From NCBI GenBank assembly GCA_015183035.1, contig JACZZP010000007.1:1488001-1552000 (forward strand): DNA of 64,000 nucleotides, given 5' to 3'. Origin of the DNA: Meloidogyne chitwoodi. Its lineage: Eukaryota > Nematoda > Chromadorea > Rhabditida > Meloidogynidae. A model generated the notes under the pieces. It ran no database searches. It was not told where the DNA came from and was given only the letters and a program-made list of their open reading frames with translations. The position numbers were made by a program, and so were the translations under genes. Position 1 is the stretch's first letter. Each line of letters begins with the position of its first letter. Shown here one piece after another: positions 12,418-28,450 of this stretch.

Positions 12418-14350
12418 TTAATTTTTATATTCATCATCTATAAATTTAGCAATTGTATTTAATTGAACATTAGAAGTTCCTTCATAAATTGTACCTAAAA
12501 TAAATAATTATTTTTTAAAAATAATAAATTTATTTTTTTACCAATTTTACAATCTCTATAAAATTTTTCAATTGGAAAGTCTTTTGTAAATCCAACCTTA
12601 AAAATAATTAATTAATTTATTTATTTTAAATTTATTTACCCCTCCCATTAATTCTAAACATTTGCTTGTAACTTTAGTAGCAACATTAGAAGAATATAAT
12701 TTTGCTATAGCTGCTTCTTTTATAAAAGATTGTTTAGCCTCTGCCAAACGAGCAGCATTATAAACTAAAAGACGAGATGCTTCAATTTCACAAGCCATAT
12801 CAGCTAATTGATGTTGAACACTCTAAATAGATAATAATAATGTTTTACAAAAATAAATATAATATCAGTAAAGATATTCTCTATGATAAAATTAAATTTG
12901 GATTTAACACAATTATTTCCTGATTAACCCAAATAAATTCATTTTTGGAATAAATTAGTTTAAAAATCATTTATAAATATTTTTTTAAATTATCTATTTT
13001 AATTTAAAATTTAAATAAAATTCTTTTAAAAACCTGAAAATCAATAATTCTTTTCCCAAATTGTTTTCTTTCTTGCAAATAAGGAACTGTCATATCAAAA
13101 CATCCAGAAGCCAATCCAAGCATTTGAGCGCCAATCCCAACTCTTCCTATTAACTTTTTAATTATAATAAATTTAAAAATGAATACTAACCAGCATTTAA
13201 ACAATTAATTGCCATTTTATAACCTAAATAATAAAAATAGAGAATTAAGAAAATTAAATTTAAAAATTAACCTTTTCCATATTCTCCTAAAATAGAAGTT
13301 TTTGGAACTTTTACTTCATCAAAATGAACTGGACAAGTAGAACTTGCTCTAATTCCTAATTTATCTTCATGATTCGCTACAGTCAAACCTTAGAATTTTA
13401 ATTAAAATATTTTTAAAATTATTTTTTAATATAACCTGGTAATTCCTTATCAACCAAAAAACAAGTAATTCCTTTATATACTTTTGATGGATCAGCATTT
13501 GCCATAACCTTGAAAAATTTAATGAAAATGAAAATAAAAATAAAATTTACCAAAAAGAACTTTGCGTGTTCAGCGTTAGAAATCCACATTTTGGTGCCAG
13601 AAATAAGAAAATCATCACCCTTTGGAACAGCAACAGTTTTTAATGCAAATGCATCGGAGCCACTTCCTGTTTCAGATAAGCAAAAAGAACCTATCTTTAA
13701 TTTTCTTTGTCAAAAATTAATAAAATATAATTTTAAATAATCTTTTATTTAAAAATAAAATTTTACCCAATCTGTGCATATTCTAGGCAAATATTTTTTC
13801 TTCTGATCCTCATTGCCATATTCAGTGATTAAAGAGGCCACTAATGTATTTTGTACTTCTACAAGTACAGAAACTGATGGATCCTAAAAAAATTAAATTT
13901 TATTTAATTATTTAAAAAATTCTAACCACTTTAGCCAATTGTTCAATAACAAGAATAAGATTAAAAAACGTTGATTCAGGTCCACCATATTTTTGTTCAA
14001 CTTCAATTCCCATTAACTAAATTTTTTTTAAATATTTGTATACATTTATAGCAAAAACTCCATTCGAAAAAGTGCCATCAATAACTTTTTTGTCCATTTT
14101 TGAATTTTCATCCATTACTCTCACAAGTGGTTTTATAACATCATTAGCAAAAAGTTTAACTTTTAAATTAATTTATTTTTTAAAAATAATTGGAAAAAAT
14201 ACCAGAATCTTGAAAAGCAACTTCTTCCTCACTTAATTGAGTTAACGGAGATACTTCCAGACATGAACGAAATGTTTTAGTTTGTGTAGCTGTGGCAAAC
14301 AACCCGCGAGATTGGCTACGGATAATTTGACACATTTGTTGTAAAATCAT
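12418..14350 (-). CDS. ACADSB: Mitochondrial acyl-CoA dehydrogenase, short/branched-chain type
   Basis: An FAD flavoprotein oxidising acyl-CoA esters, probably 2-methyl-branched short chains from isoleucine breakdown. The N-terminus from 14350 ([20 protein letters not shown]) looks like a mitochondrial presequence. Recognisable segments follow in order: [136 protein letters not shown] and [16 protein letters not shown]. The catalytic base is the Glu in [22 protein letters not shown] favours the short/branched-chain subfamily over medium-chain or very-long-chain enzymes. It ends FIDDEYKN. Confidence 0.93.
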
Positions 14351-15330
14351 TATTATGTAGAATATTTACAAAAATAAAATTTTAATTTATTTTTAAACAA
14401 AAAATAGAGACTCAATTGGAAGAATCATTAAATCAATTAAAGTCTCAAAATTAAATAATTTAGTCATTTCCTATTTAAGAAAGTACTAAAAAAACAAAGA
14501 ATTCCTAAGATAACATAAATTCCAACCCTAACTAAAAAATAAATGGCTAGACTTTTTAACTCCGATTTCTATGAAATTCCCAATTTATCAGTGTAAAAGC
14601 TTTTAATGAAACAATTTAACATTAATTTGATAAGACTTTCTCTAAAATTAACCATAAAAATTATACTTGTAAAAAACGAACACTTCTTACTCATTAATTA
14701 TTTTATCAAAGTTTACTTAAACCCGAGCCAAAAAAAACTTTATGAATATCACGTTTGGAATGTTAGACGAGTGTTTTCGGCTGTTAATGGAATGTTCAGC
14801 TGATATACATAGTTCATGATAAAAATGAAGAACTGATATGTATAGAAAATTTTATAAAAATCATTCGTTTGACAAAATATTGTGACTAAATGTAAGTACA
14901 TTTTGTCTAGGCGTAAACAATATTTTTTCTACGACGGAGAGAGCCATTCACTAACAAATAAATAGGCCAGGGAAATCAAAGCGCGATATGTATAATTGTT
15001 GCCAAATATAGCACTCATTCCTTTTTTATTTTCTTTTCTATTATATACATCAAGCAAAAGAAATTTCATTCTAACCGTCGAATGAATTAATCAAAAAATC
15101 ATCAATTTTATATGCAAGTTTTCTCATAAATACATACATACCTATTTAATACATTAATATTTAGTATAATCGCGCCAGTCGTCCAACCACTTAATTTATT
15201 AAATTGTAGTAATAGTACACACAATTTTCTCTTTATTAAATCTTTTAATCTGACACGAAAACCATAAAAGTTATTAGCTTAATTGAGTATACACTACCTT
15301 GCATTTTTCCTTGTAGGTTTTTTCCTTTGA
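14351..15330. other. Divergent intergenic region
   Basis: Sequence between the ACAD start and the Merlin element, upstream of both ACAD (minus) and the ERM gene (plus). It is less AT-extreme than neighbouring spacers. No protein similarity, tRNA or clear repeat was found. Confidence 0.5.
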
Positions 15331-15338
15331 CTTTTTTC

Positions 15339-15846
15339 GGCACTTGTCAAGATGGGACGGCTTTTTTTGCGGACTTTTTTTGCGGACAAATTATTTTTTG
15401 ATTTTTTCCCAAGGCAATAAGAGTGAAAGTTTTGCCAATCAATTATTGACTGCCTTGACACACCAATTTCTCTTTGCAATTCTTTTTGATTTATATGTAT
15501 AACTGGTCTTCTCGACCAAAAATACATTATCTTAGAAGGAAATTTTCCAAATGGTATAAAGTACATAATCGGCAAAATTTACCTGTATCACTTGTTTGAA
15601 AGTTAGCTTAAAACCATTGAAGAAAGTGCCAACCAAAGCCCCTTTTGTTTTTCTACATGTTGTTTTTTTACAACGCCATTGTCCATATTGCTTATAATTT
15701 TCTTTACGCATTTCTGAGCCACAAATACATGTTCTTGTTTTGTGAAGCATACCAAGACTAGAAAGCCAATGTTGAAATTCATCATCGGGTAAGCTTATTT
15801 TGGTGTATAATTGTAACAAAGTAAAATTTTTAAGAGTTTGAATCAT
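15339..15846 (-). pseudogene. Merlin transposase fragment (zinc-binding and HTH part only)
   Basis: From the ATG at 15846, exon 1 (15846-15583) encodes a Cys-rich zinc-binding-like region: CICG...WRCKKTTCRK...GTFFNGFKLTFKQVIQ. A 52-bp intron (15582-15531) with proper GT-AG ends leads into exon 2: MYFWSRRPVIHINQKELQ, REIGVSRQSIIDWQNF. The latter helix-turn-helix plus W-N-F segment is typical of Merlin/IS1595-type transposases just before the DDE domain. The frame then runs directly into the terminal inverted repeat, so the whole DDE catalytic domain is missing. The fragment cannot be an active transposase. Confidence 0.85.
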
Positions 15847-16008
15847 TTTATTGGATAATTGATTAACAAAAATATAAATGACAAGGTAAAAAACATTTAC
15901 ACATATTTGTTAGTCAAGGTACACTCTTATTGCCTTGGGAAAAAATCAAAAAATAATTTGTCCGCAAAAAAAGTCCGCAAAAAAAGCCGTCCCATCTTGA
16001 CAAGTGCC
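15339..16008 (-). mobile_element. Merlin-type DNA transposon, internally truncated
   Basis: Perfect 87-bp inverted ends: 15339-15425 is the reverse complement of 15922-16008, starting GGCACTTGTCAAGATGGGAC. A perfect 8-bp target duplication, CTTTTTTC, lies at 15331-15338 and 16009-16016. The element is 670 bp and carries the N-terminal part of a Merlin (IS1016/IS1595-related) transposase on the minus strand. An 8-9 bp duplication is characteristic of Merlin. The identical ends suggest recent movement, presumably helped in trans by a full-length copy elsewhere. Confidence 0.88.
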
Positions 16009-16318
16009 CTTTTTTCATCTGTTTTCATGTTAAAGAATTAACAATTACATATTAGGGACATAGGGTTTGGTTTGTGGTTGAGTTTTTCTTTCAATCCTTC
16101 TGCACCTGCAATCAATCAATATATAACATTGTATTACATAAGAGGCAACTAGGACTGTACACCACACAAAAATGGCCAACATTATTTATTGCTTAGAATG
16201 ACTGCGATGAAATTATAAAACTAGGACTTATAAAAAATATTTTCTATTTTTTCAGTTGTCCTATATTATTTATTTATTGCATATTTAATTTCTTCCGAAC
16301 AAAATATTAAAGGGAACA

Positions 16319-18833
16319 ATGTCGAAAAATCCGGTGAGTCATTTAAAGATAAAATATTTAGATTATCTTTATCACCAAATTTTAGATAAATGTCCGTGTT
16401 ATTACTATGGATGCTGGTTATTTTATTTGTTTTTAAATAATTTTACTTTATTTTTTAGAGCTTGAATTTTCAATTCAATCTTCGACATCTGGAAAGCAAT
16501 TATTTGATCAGGTTGTGAAAACAATAAATCTTAGAGAAATTTGGTATTTTGGACTTCAATATACGGACAATAAGGGTTTCTCTACTTGGCTTAAACTTAA
16601 TAAGGTTTTAACTTTATTTTTTAACTTTTTTGTTTTAAAATTTAGAAGGTGCTGAAGCAGGATGTTAAAAAGGAACCGATTTTACAGTTTAAGTTCCGTG
16701 CTAAATTTTATCCAGAAGACGTCGCTGAAGAGATAATTCAGGATGTTACTCTGGTTTTATATTTAAAATATATTTTTTAAAATAACTAAATTTAGCGTCT
16801 TTTCTACTTACAAGTTAAAGACTTAATTCTTTCTGATGAAGTATATTGCCCACCAGACCAAGCAGTTCTTTTAGCCTCTTATGCTATGCAGGCCAAATAC
16901 GGCGATTATATAAAGGTTTAGATCATTTTTTGTGCATTTAAAATCTGTATTTAGGATAAGCATGTGACAGGAACGTTGGCAAATGATCGTTTGCTTCCTC
17001 AAAGAGTTCTCAATCAGGTATTTTTAAAGTTGAATAAACAAATATTTTAAAATAAAGTTCAAAATGAACATTAACGAATGGGAAATTCGTGTAATGAATT
17101 GGTGGGCTGATCATCGTGGAATGAACAGAGAGACTGCAATGATCGAGTATCTCAAAATTGCTCAAGATTTGGATATGTATGGAGTGAATGTCTGAATTTA
17201 ATATGATTTCTAGTTCTAAATTATTATGTTTTAGTACTTTGAAATTCGTAACAAAAAGGACACGGAGTTGTATCTTGGAGTAGATGCTCTTGGGCTTAAT
17301 ATTTATGACAAGGCGGATAAATTAAGTCCAAAAGTTGGCTTTCCTTGGTCTGAAATTCGGAATATTTCCTTTAATGATAAAAAGTTCGTCATTAAACCTG
17401 TGGACAAGAAATCACAGGTTTTTTATATTTCTGATAAAAAAAGTTATAAATTCAGGACTTCGTTTTTTATGCTCCTCGTCTACGCATTAATAAGAGAATT
17501 TTGGTAAAAAATATAGGATATTCAATATATATATTTAAGGCTCTTTGCATGGGAAATCATGAGCTTTATATGCGTCGTCGCAAGCCGGATTCAATCGAAG
17601 TTCAGCAAATGAAACAGCAGGCTAAAGAGGAACGAATCCAGCGTCAACTGGAGCAAGAGAGGTAGGTTTATAAATTTTCTAATAAGATTTATTTAAATTA
17701 CAAAATTAGGCTTCAAAAGGAAATGAAAGCTCGCGAATTAGCCGAACAGAAACAACATGAATACAAAGTGAAGATGTTGAGTATGCAAGAAGAAATGGAG
17801 CATACGCATAAGGAATTGGAGGCTGCTCAGGATCGTATTCGACGTTTGGAGGATGAACTCTACGAATTAAATCAGGTTTTGATGCTTAGATTGATGTTTA
17901 AGTTTCCTTATGTTATCCACTGATGAAGTGAAATAAGTTGACAATTTTAGGCAAAGCGTCTTTTGGAGCAGAAGGAAGAACAATTGCATGAACTTAATAG
18001 ACAAATGCAATCTGAGCGGGCGGTTTGTTTTCTCGCATCAGTTTTAAAATGTTAAAAGAACTGTTTATAGATGAGTACGGAAGAGCGAAACCGTCTTCTT
18101 AGGGAAATTGCTACACAAGAGTCTCAAGTGACGGCAATGCGTTCAGAAGTTCAAATCAAAACTGATAAGATGAATAAACTTAAAGAAGAGGTTGAAAAAG
18201 GCCAAAACAAAAGAATTGTCGTTCCTAATACTCATGTACACACTGGAATTTATGACAACAATACAAATGGAGGGAATCATTTGCCTAGAGAATTCAATGA
18301 TCTGGGTGATTTAACTAACGCGCACGTCGGTTAGATTTTTAAGTTAAATTTTCACTCAAAAATAATAATACCACATTATTTTTTTCTTTTTTTATGTTAA
18401 ATATTTTTATATTCTTATAAGAGTTGACGTATGAAGCAGAAGAAAACAATTATCCTCAGAGAGAGTTGGAACGTATAAATGTTACCGATCAGAATCAGTC
18501 GTTGAAAAAAAAACTTGAGGTTTATATTTAGTGTTTTGATTCATAAAAAATATTTATTTTAGATGCTCACAAAAGAGTTGGATAATGCTAGGAATCAGCA
18601 GGCAATTACTGATTTTGACATTCTACATATGGAGAACAGGGTAAGTAATTTTTATTGCGAAAAAATGATGGACTTTGTAAACTATAATTTTGCAAAATTT
18701 CCTTAATATTTTTGAATTTTATTAAAATATATTTTTGCCTTTTAAGCGGCAAGGACGGGACAGATACAAGACGCTAAGACAGATCCGCTGTGGTAACACA
18801 AAGAGACGTATTGATCAATATGAAAACATGTAA
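16319..18833 (+). CDS. erm-1: Ezrin/radixin/moesin (ERM) protein
   Basis: Links cortical actin to the plasma membrane. Exon 1 is only MSKNP, followed by [16 protein letters not shown] and the FERM domain ([83 protein letters not shown]). Next is a long charged coiled coil ([20 protein letters not shown] through [12 protein letters not shown]). The C-terminal actin-binding domain ends [18 protein letters not shown]...YENM. The Thr in KYKTLRQ-type context, whose phosphorylation opens ERM proteins, is kept (YKTLRQ). The length of about 570 residues matches the family. The final exon (18748-18833) uses a TTTTAAG acceptor. Confidence 0.96.
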
Positions 18834-20156
18834 AGAAGGTTGGCTAAAGAGTAGCGGCGTTTAAAGTTTATTATGAATTTGGGGTTAGAAACTGGACATG
18901 CCGACAACAACTCTGATTTGTGAATTTTTTTAAAGTATATATATTGTGGCAATTTTGAGAATTTAGGTCCACTTTTTAAAATTAAAATTTAATTGATAAA
19001 TCAAATGGAATAGTGTGTCAAATGGACCTGAATTTCAAAACTTTAATTATTATATAAATACACAATTTATTTGCACTTGCCCCGATTTAAAATAAATATC
19101 TGTTGAAAAATATATATCATCTCTATTTAATAAAGCATAGGCGTAGCCAACAATAATCCGACTTTCAACATATTCCCCTTATTTATTTTATTTTTGAAAA
19201 CTACGCCCATGTTAATTTAAATATTTTCGATTGAGTGGAAGACTCTTTCTCAAAAATTTCAAAGCATGAGTTAATTGTTTATTGCCTTGTTTGTTTTATT
19301 TTATTTAAAAGTCATGAGAAACTCCATTCAATTATAAAAACTATAAAATATATTTAGCTTTTAAACGAAAATTAATATTTCTCATGACTGCAAAGATTAT
19401 TTTAAATCATTCCGTTCGCTTCTCACTTAAAAAAATGTTTATTTCCATCTTAACTTTTCATCAAAAATATAAATTCTCTTTGCCTTTTTAGCACTCATAT
19501 CTTAAAACTTAAACTTGCCTGCAGACATATAAGTCAAAACTTTAATTCAATGTCCGACTTTTTATTAAAAAAAAATTTTCGAACATTCTTGTTTGTTTTA
19601 TATAAATTTTGAACTATCATTTTAAAACAAAATAAGGAGATGCTCGCTTATCCCCATATAGTTAATAATTTTAGATGGGTGATTTTCAGATAAAGCTTTA
19701 AGCATCCTTAGTAAAATTTTCAATAATTTCCTATGAAGTACATATCGTTGATTAATTGAGGAGAGTTATAAATTTAAGGTCTTTGGAACAATTAATTATA
19801 TTTTCTACAAATTAGAAAGTCTAAATTTTTACAAATAATTTCTCGGAATTTTCTAAGTGACCTAAAGAGTATAAATCATTAAAATTAAAAATGAAGGTGC
19901 GAATATACATTGCCTTAGACTATAATTACTCCAAACTAAGATTATCCAACCTTAAAATCATTAGTCTTTCAAGAAAAAATATAAAATGATAATTTAAATT
20001 TCAACTCATAAAGTTGGTTTGATTAAAATGAGTTAAGGTTAAAATTTCAGACTAATGATTTTCCAAAAATATTAGGCAAAAATAATACCACCTAAAATTT
20101 GAATAAAGAAATTATGAGGATACGAGATTCTTTTTTTATATAATATTTAGTTCTCA
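18834..20156. other. Convergent intergenic region with small hairpin repeats
   Basis: 1.3 kb between the 3' ends of the ERM (plus) and HDAC (minus) genes. It contains short inverted repeats: AATTTAGGTCCA near 18960 with TGGACCTGAATT near 19023; GTCATGAGAAA at 19311 with TTTCTCATGAC at 19377; and a perfect 14-bp pair at 19954-19967 and 20049-20062. These may be small MITE relics or 3' UTR hairpins. No coding sequence was recognised. Confidence 0.5.
19954..20062. repeat. 14-bp perfect inverted repeat, 81-bp spacer
   Basis: AAAATCATTAGTCT at 19954-19967 is the exact reverse complement of 20049-20062. The spacer holds a second loose pair (ACTCAT/ATGAGT). It lies about 95 bp past the HDAC stop, so it could fold in the HDAC 3' UTR or be a small MITE. 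No target duplication is evident. Confidence 0.5.
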
Positions 20157-22320
20157 TCACCGGCACTGTTTTTGATCAGTTCCTCTCTCAACCCTCATTC
20201 TCTTTGCATTCTCTTGTGTTTCATCTTGGACTGTAATTTCCACAGAAGAATTTTCTTGTTGCCTTCGTTTACAATCCTGTCTATTTCTTCGATCATCTCC
20301 ATCATTTTCTCCATCATAAAAATCGCCAGGATGTGCAACCATTCTATCCGTAACTGCTCCTTTAAATTTTTTAAATTATTTTTCGAATAAAGAAAATTAC
20401 TTGTAAGACGTTTATCCGGATCTGCCCTATCTAGTTCTAATGAGTCATCAAGCTGCATGAAGTCATTTGGAATTGCTAAAAAAACAAAACGTTAAAAACA
20501 AAATTGTGTAAACCTTGCATTTGAACACTGGGAACTGGTGGAAGTTTACTTAGGCTTTCTAATACTTCTTGCCTAAAAATCATTAATTATTTAAAAAATA
20601 TTAATTATAAAAAAACTTACTTAACAGACTGAAGATATTCCGGTGTATTTTCGTTTGGAACATTAGATGCATCAATATGTAGTCTATTAAATTAAATATA
20701 TTCAAATAACCTTTTTAATTTACCTATAATTAGGCGCAAAATATTCAAAATAATCATTGAAAGGAATTTCTGAAACAAAATAAAAAAGGATTTTAAAATA
20801 AAATAACCATCGGGAATGTCTATATTTACAGCCAGTGAGGTTTCATATGTCCAACAGCGTGCAACGTTCTTTGGTGTGTATCTACATAAATTAATAATAT
20901 ATTTAAATTTTCTGACATAGTGCAAATTTGATTTTTTCAGTAAAAAATTCTCTCCTCTCCCCAATCATAAGTTTATTATGCCGTTTTTATTTTAATTTTT
21001 AACAATCAGTTTTTTCTTACCCTCCTCCACCAAGTAGCATTAGAGGTACATTATAATCACGCATAAACTCAACACATTTTCCATGTCCTCTTAGTGTCAA
21101 ATTAAATGGACCAAGACGATCACCATTTAAAGAATCTGCTCCGCATTGGAGTACAACAGCTCCAGGCTGGAACACTTCCATTACTTTTTTCATTATCTAA
21201 AAATTAATTTAAAATTATTTAAAAATATTAATAACAGGTGTGTAAATTTGTTGATAAGCTTGATCAGACATTCCATCCTTTAACGGGACATTAACTGCGT
21301 AGTAGCGCCCCTTTCCTGCACCAATATCCTAAAATTAGTAAAAAAAATAGTTTAAAATATACAAATTCATGAAACCTTCAATTCACCAGTGCCAGGGAAA
21401 AAATCACCATATTTGTGAAACGAAACTGTCATAACACGATCAGTGGTGAAAAAAGCTTCCTCAACTCCTATAAATTACAAAATAAAAAAAGAATTTAGTT
21501 TGAATATTAAATTTAAAAATAGACCATCTCCGTGGTGGACATCTATATCAACATATAAAACCCTAACGAATGAAAATGATTCATACATGCTAAAATTAAT
21601 TTATTACCTTTTATGATATTTTAAAAGTTCCAAAATTCCCAAAACTATATCATTTGTATAGCAAAAACCGGAAGCTTCTAAAAATCAAAAATAATAAAAA
21701 TACAGAATTATTACCTGATTTTTTCGCATGATGAAGTCCACCCATCCAATTTATTGCAATATCAGCCTTTTGTTTATTCAGTTTAACAGCAGCAGCTTAA
21801 GGAACAAAATATAAAAATAAAGCAATTTTTATTACCAAGAGATCCCCCACTTGACAATTGACAAAATTCAAATAGTCCATCAAACACTGGGCAGTCTTCT
21901 CCAACATTAACTTAAAAATTATCATTAGATAATTAAATAAAAAACAAACATTTAAGCATTTGTTTATTGTACTGCTTCAAATTCTCCGGTGTTGCTTTTC
22001 GCAAAAAATCCATATAATCTTCCCCATGAAATCGTGTCATTTCATCAAAAGTTGCAGGGAACGGTCTCTATTTTTTAAAATATTTACAAATAATCAAAAA
22101 TTAAGACCCACATAAACATCCATAAATCGATAAATTCCATAATTCAAAAGCAAATGGTGCGTCATCCGAATCCGGTGTGGCTTCATTACATGCCCTTGTC
22201 CATAATAATAATTTCCCACATTACAGTCATAATAATAAGCAACCTAAATATGATTTTATTGGTTACAACAAGAAGTAAAATATAAACTCTTTTTCTGTAA
22301 TGATCCTGAACTGCTGGCAT
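20157..22320 (-). CDS. hda-1: Class I histone deacetylase (HDAC1/2 type)
   Basis: A zinc-dependent nuclear lysine deacetylase, catalytic subunit of Sin3/NuRD-type complexes. It starts at 22320 ([11 protein letters not shown]), then [18 protein letters not shown] and [14 protein letters not shown]. Active-site segments are [19 protein letters not shown] (tandem His), [16 protein letters not shown] (Asp/His zinc ligands), [15 protein letters not shown] (Asp ligand) and [18 protein letters not shown] (transition-state Tyr). [20 protein letters not shown] near the C-terminus also fits class I. The acidic/basic tail ends TDQKQCR. Twelve or more short exons. It is the last member of a same-strand trio with PRIM2 (301 bp upstream) and MCM2. 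Confidence 0.96.
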
Positions 22321-22621
22321 TTTTCAAGGAAAATGAAGAATTAAAGAATCCTAAACCTTCATAATTTACAAAAATAAAAAAGTAATACAAACACGTGAAA
22401 AAAGTAATGTGGAAACTATGAAATAAATTCAATAGTTAACAACAGTAAGCGAGAAAAGTGTAAAAAGAGGAGAGTAAACAGAGAAAAATAAAAAAACAAA
22501 TTATAGCACAATTTTGAAATTTAAATTCGATGGAAAATAACCCTTTGTCACCTTTTATTTGTTTTTTTTATGTATATCCACAAAATTTACTTTAAAAATG
22601 TAAATTTATAAAAATTGTTAG

Positions 22622-24538
22622 TTATTCTTCACACATTTCAATCTCATTTATTTCATCTGTGTTTATTTCTTCTTGATTTTCTTTTTTGATTGTTAATTCA
22701 CCTTTATGAGCTTTTCTAGATAAATTGTAATATTGATTCGGATGAGTTATTAATTCTTCAAATTCAGGGATTTTATGCACGAATTCAAAATATTTTGTAC
22801 ATGCCTAGATGTGAGAAAATGAAATAATAAAATTTAATATTATTTACTTTATCATAACGATGACATTTTGATGAATATATTATTTCTTCAACCTGGTCTT
22901 CATTTAATCCAATGTTGTTCAATTTTTGAGTTAATAACTCAGATTCCATATGTCGAAAAGGACATCCATGACAATCCATTGAACTAGGTGTAGTTCCAAG
23001 AATAATTTTAGCACAAGAAAATGGTTTTTTATCAATTCTATTTCCTTCTTTTCCATACATATGACGAATGTTGTAAGCATATTGCTTATTGAATTTATCT
23101 CCGTCCATTTTCTTCGTGAATTCAGCGCGCAAAAAATCAAGTGCTCCTTCCATTGATAACCCGATCCCCTAAAATAGGTTCGCTTAATAATGCTTACAAA
23201 ACCCCAATTTTTTAAGTTTTCGGCCTCCTATATATTTATGTTATTCCTTCTTTTTTATTTTGACTAATCATCTACACTCCATTTTATTACCTTTAGGAAG
23301 AGACCATATTGCATGCGAGCATCATATCGAATGTGATGTTCTTTGCGAAAATGAGAATGAATTTCTTTCATGCATGGAGGGAATGACTCAATGGCTAGAG
23401 TATCTATATCTTGCGGAGATACAAAAGAATCCAATCCTTCTCTTAAATAAAAAAAGATATTGATATAATTTGAAACAAACCCATTTTCTTGTTTGCAAGT
23501 TTCAGTATTAACAATGGTTCTCACTAATGGAACTAATCTATGCTCCATCAAAACTGCACCAACTTTTTTACGAGCATTATTAAGCGAAGAATTAATATTT
23601 TCCTTAAATTGAGGCGCAATAAAAGAGACAAGTTCATTACAGCTGATATATGCAAAACCATCCTTTAAATAGAGACGATGAGCGGAAAATAATTCAATAA
23701 CATTCCAACAATTTACCAAAAAAATAAAAAAATATTATTGCAAGAATTTATTTAAAACCTTAAATATGGCAGATTTGTGTATGGAATCTTGCTTTATTGT
23801 AAGAGCTTGAGAAAGATCTTGGAGCATTTTATTTTTTTCATTTTCTTCTACCTATAAAATATTTCTTAATATATTTAAAAAATAATTAAACCTCCTCTAG
23901 AGTTATGTTATTTGTTTTAAGAAATTGTAACATTCTACTTGGTGTTTCTAATTGAAAGCGCATGCGAAATAACTCCGTTTCTTGTCGCATAAACTTTAGA
24001 GACATTTCTTCTGATTGACAAAATGCGAGGCGTAATACAAAGTGGGAAATTCTATCCTTTCGACGTGCTTCACGAAGTTGGCTAGAAAGCAGTCCATTAG
24101 TGAAAAAAGGCTCAATTCTTCCAATTTCCTAAACAAGATGAATTTTAAAATTAATCAAAACACATTTTAAAAATTTCAGGACGACTATGCACATTTTTTG
24201 AACAGGGATTTTTCACCCAACGTTATACCTAACCTTAACACTAAATAAAAATTAAGAAATATCTAATTAACCTCTCTAAATTGTTCCAAATATTCTTTCG
24301 GGTCTGATGCATATTTTTCTTTTAATGATTCCAATTTTTGCAATACAGTCATTCGTTGCATTCCAAACTTTTGAAATTCTTCAACAGTTATCACTTCCGA
24401 AGGTGGTTGGTTGTACATGCTCAAGTTATAATTGTCAGTTTCATCTACTATTGTTAAATGTTGTATGTTATTCGATTCTTGTAATAAATTATCACGATTC
24501 TTGCAAGTACGACGAATTATAGAGGTTCCAAACTCCAT
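22622..24538 (-). CDS. PRIM2: DNA primase large subunit
   Basis: The iron-sulfur subunit of the DNA polymerase alpha-primase complex. The start chosen is 24538 (MEFGTSIIRR), which aligns with the MEF start of animal PRIM2; an in-frame ATG nine codons upstream (24565) is possible. Conserved segments are DRISHFVLRLAFCQSEE, ETELFRMRF, LSMEGALDFLRAEF, YAYNIRHMYGKEGNR, DCHGCPFRHM and YSSKCHRYDKACTKYFE. The four [4Fe-4S] cysteines fit C in KPFSCAKI, C in HGCPF, C in SSKCHR and C in KACTKYF. It ends with an acidic tail, IEMCEE. It follows MCM2 by 142 bp on the same strand. Confidence 0.95.
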
Positions 24539-24680
24539 TCTTAACGAACATTTTAATAAATTCAAGAATTAATATAAATATAAAAAATATTTGAAATTAA
24601 AACTCAAATAAGTAAAAAAATATTCAGCTTTTATTTAAATAGAAAAATAAGCAAAACCAATAAAATTAAGAAATACTGTT

Positions 24681-28139
<3,459 letters not shown>

Positions 28140-28294
28140 TTTCTTTAAATTTAAACAATTTAAAAAGTGAATAAATCTGATGAAATAATAAAAATATGTT
28201 GTATGCGACAAAATTTTTCTCAAAAGGAAAATAAAATTGCACGAACTAAAATTGTTTAAAATAAAAAAGCCCGCCTTAACACTATGCATTAGTT

Positions 28295-28450
28295 ATTCAC
28301 GGTAAGGTAACACCGCAGGTAAAAATCGGTATTACGTTATCATACCGGTCGATTATTAAAAAATCGGTAATTTTTCGGTAACGGTAGTAAATTACCTAAG
28401 ACCGGTAAAAACCGTATTACCGCTGTAAAACTAGTAAATTCCGTGGTATT
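28295..28450. repeat. Cluster of GGTAA/TTACC motifs
   Basis: A 150-bp stretch dominated by CGGTAA, ACCGGT and TTACC in both orientations, strikingly denser and more GC-rich than its surroundings. The arrangement recalls subterminal motif clusters of hAT elements such as GGAACCG at 1486-1630. It lies directly before the 28451 element. No matching partner end was seen on the far side of that element, so it may be the remaining half of an older repeat. Confidence 0.5.

Noticed and set aside
13510..13740. 76-codon plus-strand frame
   Set aside because: It is the complement of an acyl-CoA dehydrogenase exon (the [10 protein letters not shown] and [11 protein letters not shown] segments) plus introns.
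15859..16041. 60-codon plus-strand frame with many Lys/Ser
   Set aside because: It is a reading of the 87-bp Merlin inverted end and its flank; the same peptide appears from the other end on the minus strand.
20172..20390. Ser/Ile/Phe-rich plus-strand frame suggesting a membrane peptide
   Set aside because: It is the antisense of the acidic C-terminal exon of the HDAC gene.
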